The notes under the pieces: model-generated
What the model saw: the letters and a program-made list of their open reading frames with translations, nothing else
What the model was told of the DNA's origin: nothing
Database searches by the model: none
Position numbers and translations under genes: made by a program
Shown: positions 8,472 through 15,954 of the stretch, in pieces
Numbering within the stretch: the first letter of the stretch is position 1
Layout: every line of letters begins with the position of its first letter
NCBI RefSeq assembly: GCF_005116665.1
Contig: NZ_SWCJ01000002.1
Location: forward strand, 186,001-250,000
Reading direction: 5' to 3'
Source of the DNA: Ferrimonas aestuarii
Lineage (GTDB): Bacteria; Pseudomonadota; Gammaproteobacteria; Enterobacterales; Shewanellaceae
DNA length: 64,000 nucleotides

Positions 8472-9323
8472 TTAAATATGGTTGCGGATGATGGTGTCGA
8501 GATTGAAGCATTTGCGGCGGCTCTGCTGATGGCTCAGGGGCTCTCGACCTTTGGTTTTGCTCTTGTCTATAAACCACACTTGGCCGGCGGCTTGCTGGGA
8601 ACGGCACTCAAGAAAGCCATCGGAGCAGTCATCAAGCCAGTTTTGGGTGGTTTCCAATGCAATCTGATTGGTATAGCCGCCACAGTAGCTGTCGCTGTCC
8701 CAGATGGCTGAGTCCACGTCAGAGCCAACCACGGTCTCAAACAGAGCGGGCAGCGCAGGTCGGCCGGAGGTGCCGTAGAGGTTGTTGGCATTGTAGTGAG
8801 CCATGTGACTGACTTGCTGCATCTCCACCGCATCGGAGTCATAACCTAATAGCCAACCAAGGGTGCTTTCAAATACGTTGCCGTTTTTAACGGCGTCCGC
8901 CAGCGGTGTACCGCCACTTGAAGGCGCGAGAGCGATAACGCGGTCGGTTTTGGCCACAATGTTAGGGTAACGACTGTCCCATGTTGGGTTAGAGAGAATC
9001 CAGCGCACCACATTGCCACCGTTTGAGTGGGTCAATAGGATCAGCTTAGAGAGGCCTTTCTGCGCGATAAAATCGTTTAACTGATTGGCTAGGCAGCCCG
9101 CTGCCGCTTCTGTCCACATGTATTGGTCAAAGTCACAGTTGATGACGGCGTAGTTGTTGGCGTTAGGCAGGCCCTGACGCACCGAATCCACAAATCCGGA
9201 AGTCCAGTAGTCATTGAGGGCATTGGTTTGTTTGCCGGTGCCATGGACAAACGCCAGCCCGGTATTGGCGCTGACCGTTGGGGCAATAAGCACAAACAGC
9301 AGCAAAAGTCGTATTGGTGTCAT
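8472..9323 (-). CDS. Secreted alpha/beta-hydrolase (lipase/esterase-like)
   Basis: The protein has 283 residues from the ATG at 9323, chosen because AAGGA lies 6 nt ahead and the signal peptide (MTPIRLLLLFVLIAPTVSAN) then begins at residue 1; an upstream in-frame start would bury the signal. FVHGTGK matches the oxyanion-hole HG motif, and LLTHSNGGNV is a nucleophile elbow of the form HSxGG with the catalytic Ser. APSSGGTPLADAV follows, as in triacylglycerol lipase and PGAP1-like families. Acid and His residues of the triad are not assigned with certainty. Several Cys in the C-terminal half could form disulfides in the periplasm or outside. It is followed after 12 bp by a lipoprotein gene. Substrate unknown. 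Confidence 0.8.
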   Translation of the reverse strand: MTPIRLLLLFVLIAPTVSANTGLAFVHGTGKQTNALNDYWTSGFVDSVRQGLPNANNYAVINCDFDQYMWTEAAAGCLANQLNDFIAQKGLSKLILLTHSNGGNVVRWILSNPTWDSRYPNIVAKTDRVIALAPSSGGTPLADAVKNGNVFESTLGWLLGYDSDAVEMQQVSHMAHYNANNLYGTSGRPALPALFETVVGSDVDSAIWDSDSYCGGYTNQIALETTQNWLDDCSDGFLECRSQQAAGQVWFIDKSKTKGREPLSHQQSRRKCFNLDTIIRNHI

Positions 9324-9711
9324 AACGCATCCTTGCTTGAAGAGAAATAAAGTGGTCAAACCACGAAGTCGAAGCTAAACGTGATTTTTGATGCTGAAAA
9401 GGGGGATAATCCCACCATTTGAAAGGGGATTTACTTAGAGTAAAAACACTCTTTTGAGTCGATTTCCCTTACAATCTCCTGCGAAGTGGCGCGTTATTTG
9501 GCATTTGCCGATGTCGGGCTTTTCGTGGGATCGGCAGTTTTGCCTGGAGCGGGGGACGATCGCTCAAACCGTTTTCGGAGAAGACCACCGAGATTTGGTT
9601 GTAAATTGCCCAAGTAGAGTGTTGTTTTTTCTGCACTGCAGGAAATATACAAGCTCAATGGCACAAAGGGTGTTGAAATAGGTCGTTGATTAGGATGTGT
9701 TGAGGAACTGC
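9324..9711. other. Divergent intergenic region between hydrolase operon and AraC gene
   Basis: This 388-bp stretch holds no convincing gene. A direct repeat TGAAAAGGGGGAT / TGAAAGGGGAT begins at 9395 and 9420, 25 bp apart, about 75-100 bp upstream of the hydrolase start. Such spaced direct repeats are what AraC-type regulators bind, so it is a candidate operator, but nothing else supports this. A small GAGT/ACTC inverted repeat follows near 9437-9453. Confidence 0.35.
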
Positions 9712-10542
9712 GTGAATCGGGTTTGTATTAAGCAGAGTGCCATTGACGGTGTTGGATTGATCGACGCCAACTACGGCAATTTTGCGTTTCGTCGCCATTA
9801 CCATCTGGAGTACCACATTGGGCTGATTATGGGCGGCACCCAGCGTTATCACTGCAAAGGCAGCCAACATCACGCTTCCCCGGGCCAGTTGGTCATTATG
9901 CCCCCCGATCTGATTCACGATGGCCAAGGAGTCGACAATCAAGGTTATGCCACTAAGGTGTTTACCTTGAGTCACCAATGGCTAGCAAATTCCCTTGGGG
10001 AGATCACCGGCCAGAATGAGCTCGGTTTTACCCAGCACTTGGTGGATGATCCCCAACTGTATCGTGGGTTAAGTCACGCCCATCATCTGCTTACCGACGC
10101 AAAGCAGCCAGCACTTGCCCATGACTGTTTACCAATTGAGATGATAGAGCAATTGGTCAGCCGCCACGGTTCGATGACGCCGAAACGAACCGCAACCTTA
10201 GGCAAGCGGGATCTCAGTGAGATCCGCGATTATATGTTAGCTCACCTAGATCAACCGATCCGGCTGGCGGATCTCTGCCAGTTGTGCGAACTGACCGAGA
10301 CCGCACTGACACGAACGTTTAAAGCCACAACCGGACTTCCACCCTACGCGTGGTTGACTCGGCTGAGGTTGGAAAAAGCGATGGAGTGGCTGCGAACAGG
10401 GCGCTGTGTAACCAGCGTCGCCCAGTTGGTCGGGTTTTATGATCAGGCCCATTTTTCAAGAATCTTTAAGCAGCAGTTTGGCCTAACTCCAGGCCAAGTG
10501 TGTGGCGCTCATAGTGGAATTAGACCCAGTGATTGCATCTGA
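9712..10542 (+). CDS. AraC-family transcriptional regulator
   Basis: This 276-residue regulator has an N-terminal cupin-like sensor (residues about 15-90, with YHLEYHIGLIMGG and PGQLVIMPPDLIHDGQ) and a C-terminal pair of helix-turn-helix motifs. The second includes SVAQLVGFYDQAHFSRIFKQ, the AraC signature. The GTG at 9712 is preferred because GAGGA lies 6 nt upstream; another GTG at 9697 lacks a good site. The stop overlaps the beginning of a LysE-type exporter gene, so the two are translationally coupled and the regulator probably controls export of the compound it senses, most likely an amino acid or analogue. Confidence 0.88.
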   Translation: MNRVCIKQSAIDGVGLIDANYGNFAFRRHYHLEYHIGLIMGGTQRYHCKGSQHHASPGQLVIMPPDLIHDGQGVDNQGYATKVFTLSHQWLANSLGEITGQNELGFTQHLVDDPQLYRGLSHAHHLLTDAKQPALAHDCLPIEMIEQLVSRHGSMTPKRTATLGKRDLSEIRDYMLAHLDQPIRLADLCQLCELTETALTRTFKATTGLPPYAWLTRLRLEKAMEWLRTGRCVTSVAQLVGFYDQAHFSRIFKQQFGLTPGQVCGAHSGIRPSDCI

Positions 10543-11191
10543 AACCAGTTTACTTGTTACCCTGGCGACCGTTCACGCCATCGCCTTAGCCAGTCCAGGC
10601 CCCGACTTTGCGCTGGTAGTGCAAAACGCGGCGCGCTATGGCCGTCGTACCGGATTTTACATCGCCTTTGGGCTGTCTATTGGCATTTTACTGCACTCGT
10701 TGTTCAGCTTAACCGGAGTGAGCTTACTGATTCAGCAGCATCCAATGTGGTTTGTGGTGATCAAGCTCGCTGGCGGCAGCTATCTGCTGTGGTTGGGAAT
10801 TAGCGCTCTTGGTTATGTGCTTGCGCATCGCGGTGAAAAGAGGGCCATGGCAAAGGTTGAGGTGACCAAAGGGCTTGAGTCGCCTCTGGCTGCGTTCAGT
10901 CGCGGCTTTATGACCAACATCTTAAATCCCAAAGCTCTGGTGTTCTTTGTGTCGCTGTTCTCCTCTTTGGTACCGGCGGATCTCTCCTTTGAAGGCAAGC
11001 TTGGGGCTCTGTTTATCCTATGGTCATTGGCGTTTGCTTGGTTTGCCATACTGGCACAACTGCTGACGTCCAAACGCCTGCAATCTAAGCTGCAGAGTGC
11101 CGCCTTAACACTGGATGGGATCTGTGGCGTGGTGTTCGTCTTGGTGGGTGGCGGGATTCTTTGGAGCACACTAATGAACGCGATGGGTTAA
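10502..11191 (+). CDS. LysE/RhtB-family amino-acid exporter
   Basis: This inner-membrane permease of up to 229 residues exports amino acids or related metabolites by proton antiport. The family signature ASPGPDFALVVQNAARYG sits in the first helix, followed by five more hydrophobic segments and the conserved NPKALVFFVSLF region. Its reading frame begins inside the araC-like gene. The GTG at 10502 gives the longest form, while GTG codons at 10514 and 10529 are also possible; the last would put the first helix about eight residues from the N-terminus, which is more typical. None has a strong Shine-Dalgarno, consistent with coupling to the upstream gene. Substrate unknown. Confidence 0.87.
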   Translation: MALIVELDPVIASETSLLVTLATVHAIALASPGPDFALVVQNAARYGRRTGFYIAFGLSIGILLHSLFSLTGVSLLIQQHPMWFVVIKLAGGSYLLWLGISALGYVLAHRGEKRAMAKVEVTKGLESPLAAFSRGFMTNILNPKALVFFVSLFSSLVPADLSFEGKLGALFILWSLAFAWFAILAQLLTSKRLQSKLQSAALTLDGICGVVFVLVGGGILWSTLMNAMG

Positions 11192-11214
11192 TCGGTATTA
11201 GTCGAGAAAATCCC

Positions 11215-11250
11215 ACAAAAAAGGGCAAAGCCGAAATTGGCTTTGCCCTT
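11215..11250 (-). terminator. Terminator for the DUF2750 gene (possibly bidirectional)
   Basis: A perfect 12-bp stem (AAGGGCAAAGCC / GGCTTTGCCCTT) with a 6-nt loop spans 11221-11250. On the minus strand it runs into six T residues. It lies between convergent genes (the exporter ending 11191 and the minus-strand gene ending 11269). Confidence 0.85.
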
Positions 11251-11268
11251 GATGACTGTGGTTAGCCG

Positions 11269-11619
11269 TTAGCTTTTGTAAAGCTTGGCCAACTCCATGG
11301 CGTCCATCTCTTCCCCTTCAAGGGAAAGTTGCCAGTCACAACCGATCAACACGCCATCTTGGTTGAGATCGTTCAGCCACTCTTCAAAGAACTCTTCCAG
11401 CTCAATTTTGGCAACTTGGTACGCTTCCCATTCGTCGATGCAGTGCTCTTTTGCGCCGGCCTCGGTTGACCACAGAGGCAGGACATCGGCATCTTCGAAT
11501 TTGGCGGAATCGCAGATAACCCATTCATCGCCATTGGTTAAGGCGTAAAAACCGCGGCCGTCGAAGGTGGCGTCAACAAAGTGCTTAACCACATCGGAGG
11601 GCTTGTTCATGTTGATCAT
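11269..11619 (-). CDS. DUF2750-like small cytosolic protein
   Basis: This 116-residue acidic protein has no signal or membrane segment. The start at 11619 (MINMNKPSDVV) is chosen because AAGGAAG lies about 6 nt upstream; an ATG 18 bp earlier would overlap the preceding gene. Visible conserved-looking features are FDGRGFYALTNGDEW, LPLWSTEAGAKE and a closing GCDWQLSLEGEEMDA. This Trp/acidic arrangement resembles the DUF2750 family by memory. Its function is unknown. It begins 10 bp after the upstream gene stops, so the two form a small operon. Confidence 0.75.
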   Translation of the reverse strand: MINMNKPSDVVKHFVDATFDGRGFYALTNGDEWVICDSAKFEDADVLPLWSTEAGAKEHCIDEWEAYQVAKIELEEFFEEWLNDLNQDGVLIGCDWQLSLEGEEMDAMELAKLYKS

Positions 11620-11629
11620 GGTCGCTTCC

Positions 11630-12010
11630 TTATGCAAATGGGGCGTTCAGTTGGCGTTTCAGCACTGGGTTGCGGCGTGCTGCTTTGATGTTCTTCAACA
11701 TCAACTTGATGCCACGTGCCAGAACCGATTCGATGTGAGTCGCTTTTTGCTCCTCATCAATATCGGCTTCTTGAGTCATGCGCAGTGCTTCGGCGGTCGC
11801 ACCTAACAGGTTGTAGGTGACCGAAGCGTGCAGGCGCTCAAAACTGCCCATCACGTTTTGAGCACTGGCTGGCAGGGCGTCAAAATCTTCACGAAGTGGC
11901 GCTTCGATGGCGTCAAAGATGGATTGCAGTCCTGGGTGGGCTTCTACTTCCAACTCATAGAAATCCGCAATCTGCTTTAGCTCTGGAGCCAGAGTAATGG
12001 TGTCAGTCAT
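11630..12010 (-). CDS. Conserved alpha-helical protein of unknown function
   Basis: This 126-residue protein begins MTDTITLAPELKQIADFY, with AGGATAAAG about 5 nt upstream of the ATG. It appears almost wholly helical, acidic in the first half and basic at the end (LKNIKAARRNPVLKRQLNAPFA). There is no signal peptide, metal motif or catalytic signature. It might be DUF3069-like, a gammaproteobacterial family of unknown role, but I could not confirm this. First gene of a two-gene unit with the DUF2750-like gene. Confidence 0.7.
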   Translation of the reverse strand: MTDTITLAPELKQIADFYELEVEAHPGLQSIFDAIEAPLREDFDALPASAQNVMGSFERLHASVTYNLLGATAEALRMTQEADIDEEQKATHIESVLARGIKLMLKNIKAARRNPVLKRQLNAPFA

Positions 12011-12211
12011 GATCTTTATCCTGTTGCCGTATTGGCGAATTTAAAACGCGGGCATTGTAGCAGCTTAGCCCGTGAATACGCAGGATTTCTCGGCCCTATG
12101 CAGGCTTTTATGATCTCAGACGCCTCAAAGGGGCAAGCGAAGGATTAAGGTATTGTCTTTAAGAAGTTTTCTTTTTAGCCTCAGAGGGTGTTTTGGTGAT
12201 TGGAGTAACCC

Positions 12212-12604
12212 ATGCAACATCAACAGTTAATGGAGCTTGCTGGTGAGCGAAGCTTTAAGCGCGGTTTAAAGTATTTTCAGCAGGGTAAGGTGACTGACAT
12301 CCGCCACAGCCTAGACAACCAGTTTCAAGCGCTGGTAAACGGGCGAGAGTCCTACTCGGTGACCCTGAGTCTTGACGACGGCAACTGGCAAGGGGAGTGC
12401 TCTTGCCCAGCATCGGATCACAGTGACTTTTGCAAACACTGCGTCGCGCTGGCCTTGAGCATCGAAGCGGATGAACAGCTGGACTCGGCGATAAAAGCCA
12501 AACTCAATCGCCTGACTAAGGCCGAACTGATTGAACTGCTAGGGCGGGCGCTCTATGAAGCACCTGAGCAGTATCAGGTGCTTAAGTCGGAATTGCTGGG
12601 CTAG
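12212..12604 (+). CDS. SWIM zinc-finger protein
   Basis: This 130-residue protein carries a SWIM-type zinc motif, C-S-C-P followed after ten residues by C-K-H-C (around residues 69-84), a CxCx(n)CxH pattern seen in proteins that bind DNA or protein partners. The N-terminus (SFKRGLKYFQQGKV) also matches the usual lead-in of SWIM proteins. GGAG lies 7 nt ahead of the ATG. Longer SWIM proteins are often paired with Snf2 helicases; here the protein is short and stands alone, convergent with a WYL regulator only 10 bp away. Its partner is unknown. Confidence 0.8.
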   Translation: MQHQQLMELAGERSFKRGLKYFQQGKVTDIRHSLDNQFQALVNGRESYSVTLSLDDGNWQGECSCPASDHSDFCKHCVALALSIEADEQLDSAIKAKLNRLTKAELIELLGRALYEAPEQYQVLKSELLG

Positions 12605-12614
12605 GGCGGGTGAG

Positions 12615-13451
12615 TTAAAGCTCGGGCTTAACCACCAACATCTGGGTATTCAGATCGAACTGTTGAATGGGCGAACTGATCTGAAGCGCCCGCAGCTGGT
12701 AGTTGAGTAATGCTTTGCGCGTGGTGATATGGAGTTCGGTTTCAAAGCCGTAATCTGCCGCCACGATTCTCTGCTGCTTGGGGTTAAACAGCGGATTAGG
12801 TACGGCGGTAAAGCTTACCTGCTCGTTCCAGTCAACATCCCCTTCTTTTAAATGTTCACTGGCATGAAGCCGTTTGGGGATACTCCTTATGCGGGTTAAC
12901 ACCAGATCCAGATAGGCTTTTTGAGTTTCGCAGTAGCCTCGGCAGTGCCAGCGAAAGCCATCGTGAACTAGGGTGTGGGGCACAAACACACGCTCGACCT
13001 CATTTCCACTTGCCAGAGAGGCATAATGCATCTTCACCCGGTGACCGCTTCGACAGGCGTTTAACAGCGGCCGTACCACCTTTGGGTCGACCGGGCGTTC
13101 GGCGAGGCTGACCAGACTGGTGAGCTGGGCGGTGGAGGAGATGACCTCAATGCCTCTTGCTGCGTCCCAAAACTCTAATTGCTGTAGGTGATGCAAATAT
13201 TCATTGAGACTGCCGTTACTGTATTTGGCGTGGAAGCGGCCACTGGGTCGATAGCCTTTGAGCTTGGTGTCGTAATCTAAGTTACTGGGATGAAGCTTAA
13301 GGTAGTGATTAATGTCTCTCGAGGCTTGCTGCCGTCCAATACCAAATTGCTGGCACAGGTGGTTGGTGTTCAGTCGTCCCTCCCACAGGGCGATGATCTC
13401 CATGTGTCGAAAACGAATCTGCTGGTCCCACTTGATGTTGGCTTGGTTCAT
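12615..13451 (-). CDS. WYL-domain transcriptional regulator (CapW/BrxR-like architecture)
   Basis: This 278-residue protein has an N-terminal winged helix-turn-helix (about residues 10-55, including CQQFGIGRQQASRDINHYL), a linker, a WYL domain (about residues 130-200, with HTLVHDGFRWHCRGYC) and a C-terminal extension. That order and length resemble the CapW/BrxR family of WYL repressors that guard CBASS, BREX and other defence islands. No defence genes flank it here; its neighbours are a SWIM protein and the pxp operon. It could respond to nucleic acid or nucleotide ligands through the WYL pocket, but target and ligand are unknown. Confidence 0.8.
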   Translation of the reverse strand: MNQANIKWDQQIRFRHMEIIALWEGRLNTNHLCQQFGIGRQQASRDINHYLKLHPSNLDYDTKLKGYRPSGRFHAKYSNGSLNEYLHHLQQLEFWDAARGIEVISSTAQLTSLVSLAERPVDPKVVRPLLNACRSGHRVKMHYASLASGNEVERVFVPHTLVHDGFRWHCRGYCETQKAYLDLVLTRIRSIPKRLHASEHLKEGDVDWNEQVSFTAVPNPLFNPKQQRIVAADYGFETELHITTRKALLNYQLRALQISSPIQQFDLNTQMLVVKPEL

Positions 13452-13549
13452 TGGTTGGCTCGATAACGGTTACATAGTGTGACTATAAACGCGACACATA
13501 CTTGGTATCAAGCCTAACTTTCAATGATCTATAGGAGTTTTGGCTTAGC

Positions 13550-14287
13550 TTAAAGGGGTCGCCGCCGTGTCAGCTCGGTTAGCAGTGTTAGGCTGTCTGG
13601 ATTATCGCCATGGACGCATAAGGTGTCACAAATAAGGGGTACTGTGTTTTTATCCAGTAATGTAATGGTGCCGTCAAATTGCAACTGTTCATATTGGGTA
13701 AGCGCTTGGGTATGAGTTAGCAGTGCCCCTGGCAAACTGCGCTGACACAGGGCGGTTGCCGATTGATAGCGGCGGTCAAGAAACGCTTCTTCCATCACTG
13801 GGTACCCAAGCGCTTTGGCGTTTGTTGCCCCTTTGGAGCCAGCCATAAGCATCAGAGCTGGTGCGTCTGATTCAGTAAATTGCTTTACTGCATCAACGAA
13901 TGCATCGAAGACGCTAGGATGGGTAGAGAGGTCGTGATACAGGGCTCCGTGGGGTTTGATGTACTCGATGACCGCGCCGAACTTGCGGCACACCTTTTCC
14001 AACGCGCACAGTTGCTGCAGTAGGCTGTGGGTCAGTGTTTTAGGCTCTATCGATAACGACCTGCGGCCAAAGTGCTGTGGATCTGGATAGCTTGGGTGAG
14101 CGCCGATCATCACCTGATGTGTAAGACATTGGGATACCGCAAATTCCATCGACGTTTTGTCACCCACATGGCCGCCACAGGCGATGCTTGCGGCATCGAG
14201 CAGCGGGTAAAGTTTATCTTCAAAAGGGGAGCCTTCTCCAAGATCGGCATTGATTATTAGTGCGTTATTGCGGTTGCCAGTCAACAT
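13550..14287 (-). CDS. pxpA: 5-oxoprolinase subunit A, LamB/YcsF family (PxpA)
   Basis: This 245-residue subunit of the ATP-dependent 5-oxoprolinase PxpABC opens the ring of 5-oxo-L-proline to give glutamate. Family motifs are clear: NADLGEG near the start, SIACGGHVGD, GAHPSYPDP and KPHGALYHD, which supply metal and catalytic residues. The start at 14287 is favoured because GGAGT lies 7 nt upstream and the NADLGEG motif then sits at the usual position; an earlier in-frame start adds 20 residues of non-conserved sequence. The start overlaps the end of pxpC by 23 bp, so translation is coupled. Last gene of pxpBCA. Confidence 0.92.
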   Translation of the reverse strand: MLTGNRNNALIINADLGEGSPFEDKLYPLLDAASIACGGHVGDKTSMEFAVSQCLTHQVMIGAHPSYPDPQHFGRRSLSIEPKTLTHSLLQQLCALEKVCRKFGAVIEYIKPHGALYHDLSTHPSVFDAFVDAVKQFTESDAPALMLMAGSKGATNAKALGYPVMEEAFLDRRYQSATALCQRSLPGALLTHTQALTQYEQLQFDGTITLLDKNTVPLICDTLCVHGDNPDSLTLLTELTRRRPL

Positions 14288-15254
14288 GGTTGGTACTCCA
14301 AAGGGCGTTAGCGGTGGCGGTCTCGATGGGGTGAAGTTCAATGACACTGCCGGGTAGCAGCTGACAAAGGGGATTGAGATCTCGCTCGATGACGTAACCG
14401 ATCACGGGGTAACCGCCGCTGGTTTGGCAATCTCGCATCAGTATTACCGGGTTGCCATCCGGTGGCAGCTGTATGGCACCGGGAAAGATTGGAATGGACG
14501 CCGCGCGTCCCAGCATTTGTGAAAGCTGGCTGAGTTTTGTCTCCCGTTCCCCTTCATCAGCAGCCAAGGCGAGCCCAGACTGGTGTAGTTTAGACAGGCC
14601 AAGCTTTAACCCCATGCGACTGAGTTGAGGGAGAAGGGTTAATTGTCCCTTGGCCAGCAATGGCCATAACCTCGGCTCGTTAACTATCACTCTGCATCTA
14701 GATATAGGCTTGGGGCGATAATGGCGAGTCGCCCCTTGAGTGCACTCATCAAGGAGGTTGGTATGAGTTAGCGGAATCTGGTCGCCCGGCTTCAAGGTGC
14801 GTCCCTCAAATCCCCCAAAACCGTTTTGAATATCGGTGCAGTAACTGCCAAGTACCTTAGGCAGTGCGAATCTGCCTCTGACGCCAAGATAACCATAGAG
14901 GCTGCCTCCTTGGTAGCGAAGCTCCAGTGTGTCCCCTTGATCAAGTGTTATTCGTGATGATGGGATAAGCGTTTTAGAAGCCGAGGTGTTACTGCGCCGA
15001 TGGATAAGCCGGTGACAGCTGCCTTGGTAGCTGAGGGTGACCGGTGCATTGACACTCAGCGTTAACGAACACGGCCCCAGCTCAATCGCGGCCCGGCTCA
15101 AGGGATTACCTAGGTTGTGGTTTAGGGTGGCGAACGCCGCTCTGTCCATGACGCCACATTGAGGCACACCCAAATGGCGGTAACCAAACCGCCCTCCATC
15201 TTGAATTGAGGCAAAGGATCCCGCTTCAATGATCGTAACAAGAGGTTCAGTCAT
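14265..15254 (-). CDS. pxpC: 5-oxoprolinase subunit C, biotin-dependent carboxyltransferase-like (PxpC)
   Basis: This 329-residue protein is of the KipA/PxpC family. The signature SIQDGGRFGYRHLGVPQCGVMD at the N-terminus and the conserved MRDCQTSGGYPVIGYV near residue 275 are both visible. With PxpB it forms the part of the complex that activates and passes 5-oxoproline to PxpA. It overlaps pxpB by 8 bp at its start and pxpA by 23 bp at its end, typical of tightly coupled subunits. It can be mis-annotated as allophanate hydrolase; the pxpBCA order here argues against that. Confidence 0.9.
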   Translation of the reverse strand: MTEPLVTIIEAGSFASIQDGGRFGYRHLGVPQCGVMDRAAFATLNHNLGNPLSRAAIELGPCSLTLSVNAPVTLSYQGSCHRLIHRRSNTSASKTLIPSSRITLDQGDTLELRYQGGSLYGYLGVRGRFALPKVLGSYCTDIQNGFGGFEGRTLKPGDQIPLTHTNLLDECTQGATRHYRPKPISRCRVIVNEPRLWPLLAKGQLTLLPQLSRMGLKLGLSKLHQSGLALAADEGERETKLSQLSQMLGRAASIPIFPGAIQLPPDGNPVILMRDCQTSGGYPVIGYVIERDLNPLCQLLPGSVIELHPIETATANALWSTNHVDWQPQ

Positions 15255-15879
15255 CGTAGGCCTCGAATCGGATGGTATCGCCGACGTTTAATCGGTTTGG
15301 CGGGCTTTGGTGAGGATCAAATAGGCTAACGCTGCTGTGGCCGATGATGTGCCAACCTCCAGGGCTGGAAGTTGGATAGATGCAGCAGCGGTTTTGGGCG
15401 ATGGCGACGCTGCCTTTCTCAACCTTTACTCTTGGGTTAGCACGTCGAGGCAGAGACAGAACGTCAGGTAAGCCGGTCAGATACACAAATCCTGGCAGAA
15501 ATCCAAGACTGTCTACGGTGAATACCGCGCCTTGATGTTGGCTTACGATCTGCTGAGCCGTTAGCCCGGTTTCTGCTGCGATAAAGTCGAGATCGTCACC
15601 ATCGTAGTGAACGGGAATGACGTGTAATTTCTCAGTTTGATTGGCTACGGCGTTGTGAACCGCAGACAAGGCGAGCTCAATTTGGCTTTTTAGGGCAGCG
15701 CCGCAAATGGGGGCGGCAAGGCTTAACCACAGCCCATCTGCCATTGCGATGGCGTCCAAACAGCTTTGTTGCTCGCGCATCTTATTCGCCACAGCCTGAA
15801 GACGTGGCCAATCTGCCTGGGGCAGGGTGATGTGGTAGCGACACTCGCTAATGGGGTGGATTGCAATGGCGTGGCGCAA
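15247..15879 (-). CDS. pxpB: 5-oxoprolinase subunit B, KipI family (PxpB)
   Basis: This 210-residue first gene of the pxpBCA operon belongs to the allophanate hydrolase subunit 1/KipI family. Diagnostic stretches are IPVHYDGDDLDFIA, DSLGFLPGFVYLTGLP, and PRRANPRVKVEKGSVAIA. The likely start is a TTG at 15879 with an excellent AGGAGGT 5 nt upstream; no ATG lies near this site, and the sequence from it (RHAIAIHPISECRYHITLPQ) aligns with the family's start. The use of TTG may tone down expression. Confidence 0.88.
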   Translation of the reverse strand: MRHAIAIHPISECRYHITLPQADWPRLQAVANKMREQQSCLDAIAMADGLWLSLAAPICGAALKSQIELALSAVHNAVANQTEKLHVIPVHYDGDDLDFIAAETGLTAQQIVSQHQGAVFTVDSLGFLPGFVYLTGLPDVLSLPRRANPRVKVEKGSVAIAQNRCCIYPTSSPGGWHIIGHSSVSLFDPHQSPPNRLNVGDTIRFEAYDD

Positions 15880-15954
15880 CGGGGACCTCCTATGTCCACT
15901 TCAATGCTTAAATCCACGCTATCAGAGAGCCAAGGTAGGATCCAGTTGCCTCCA

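Noticed and set aside
14265..15879. Urea amidolyase / allophanate hydrolase subunits
   Set aside because: These families are often labelled so, but the pxpB-pxpC-pxpA gene set with a LamB/YcsF protein points to 5-oxoprolinase.
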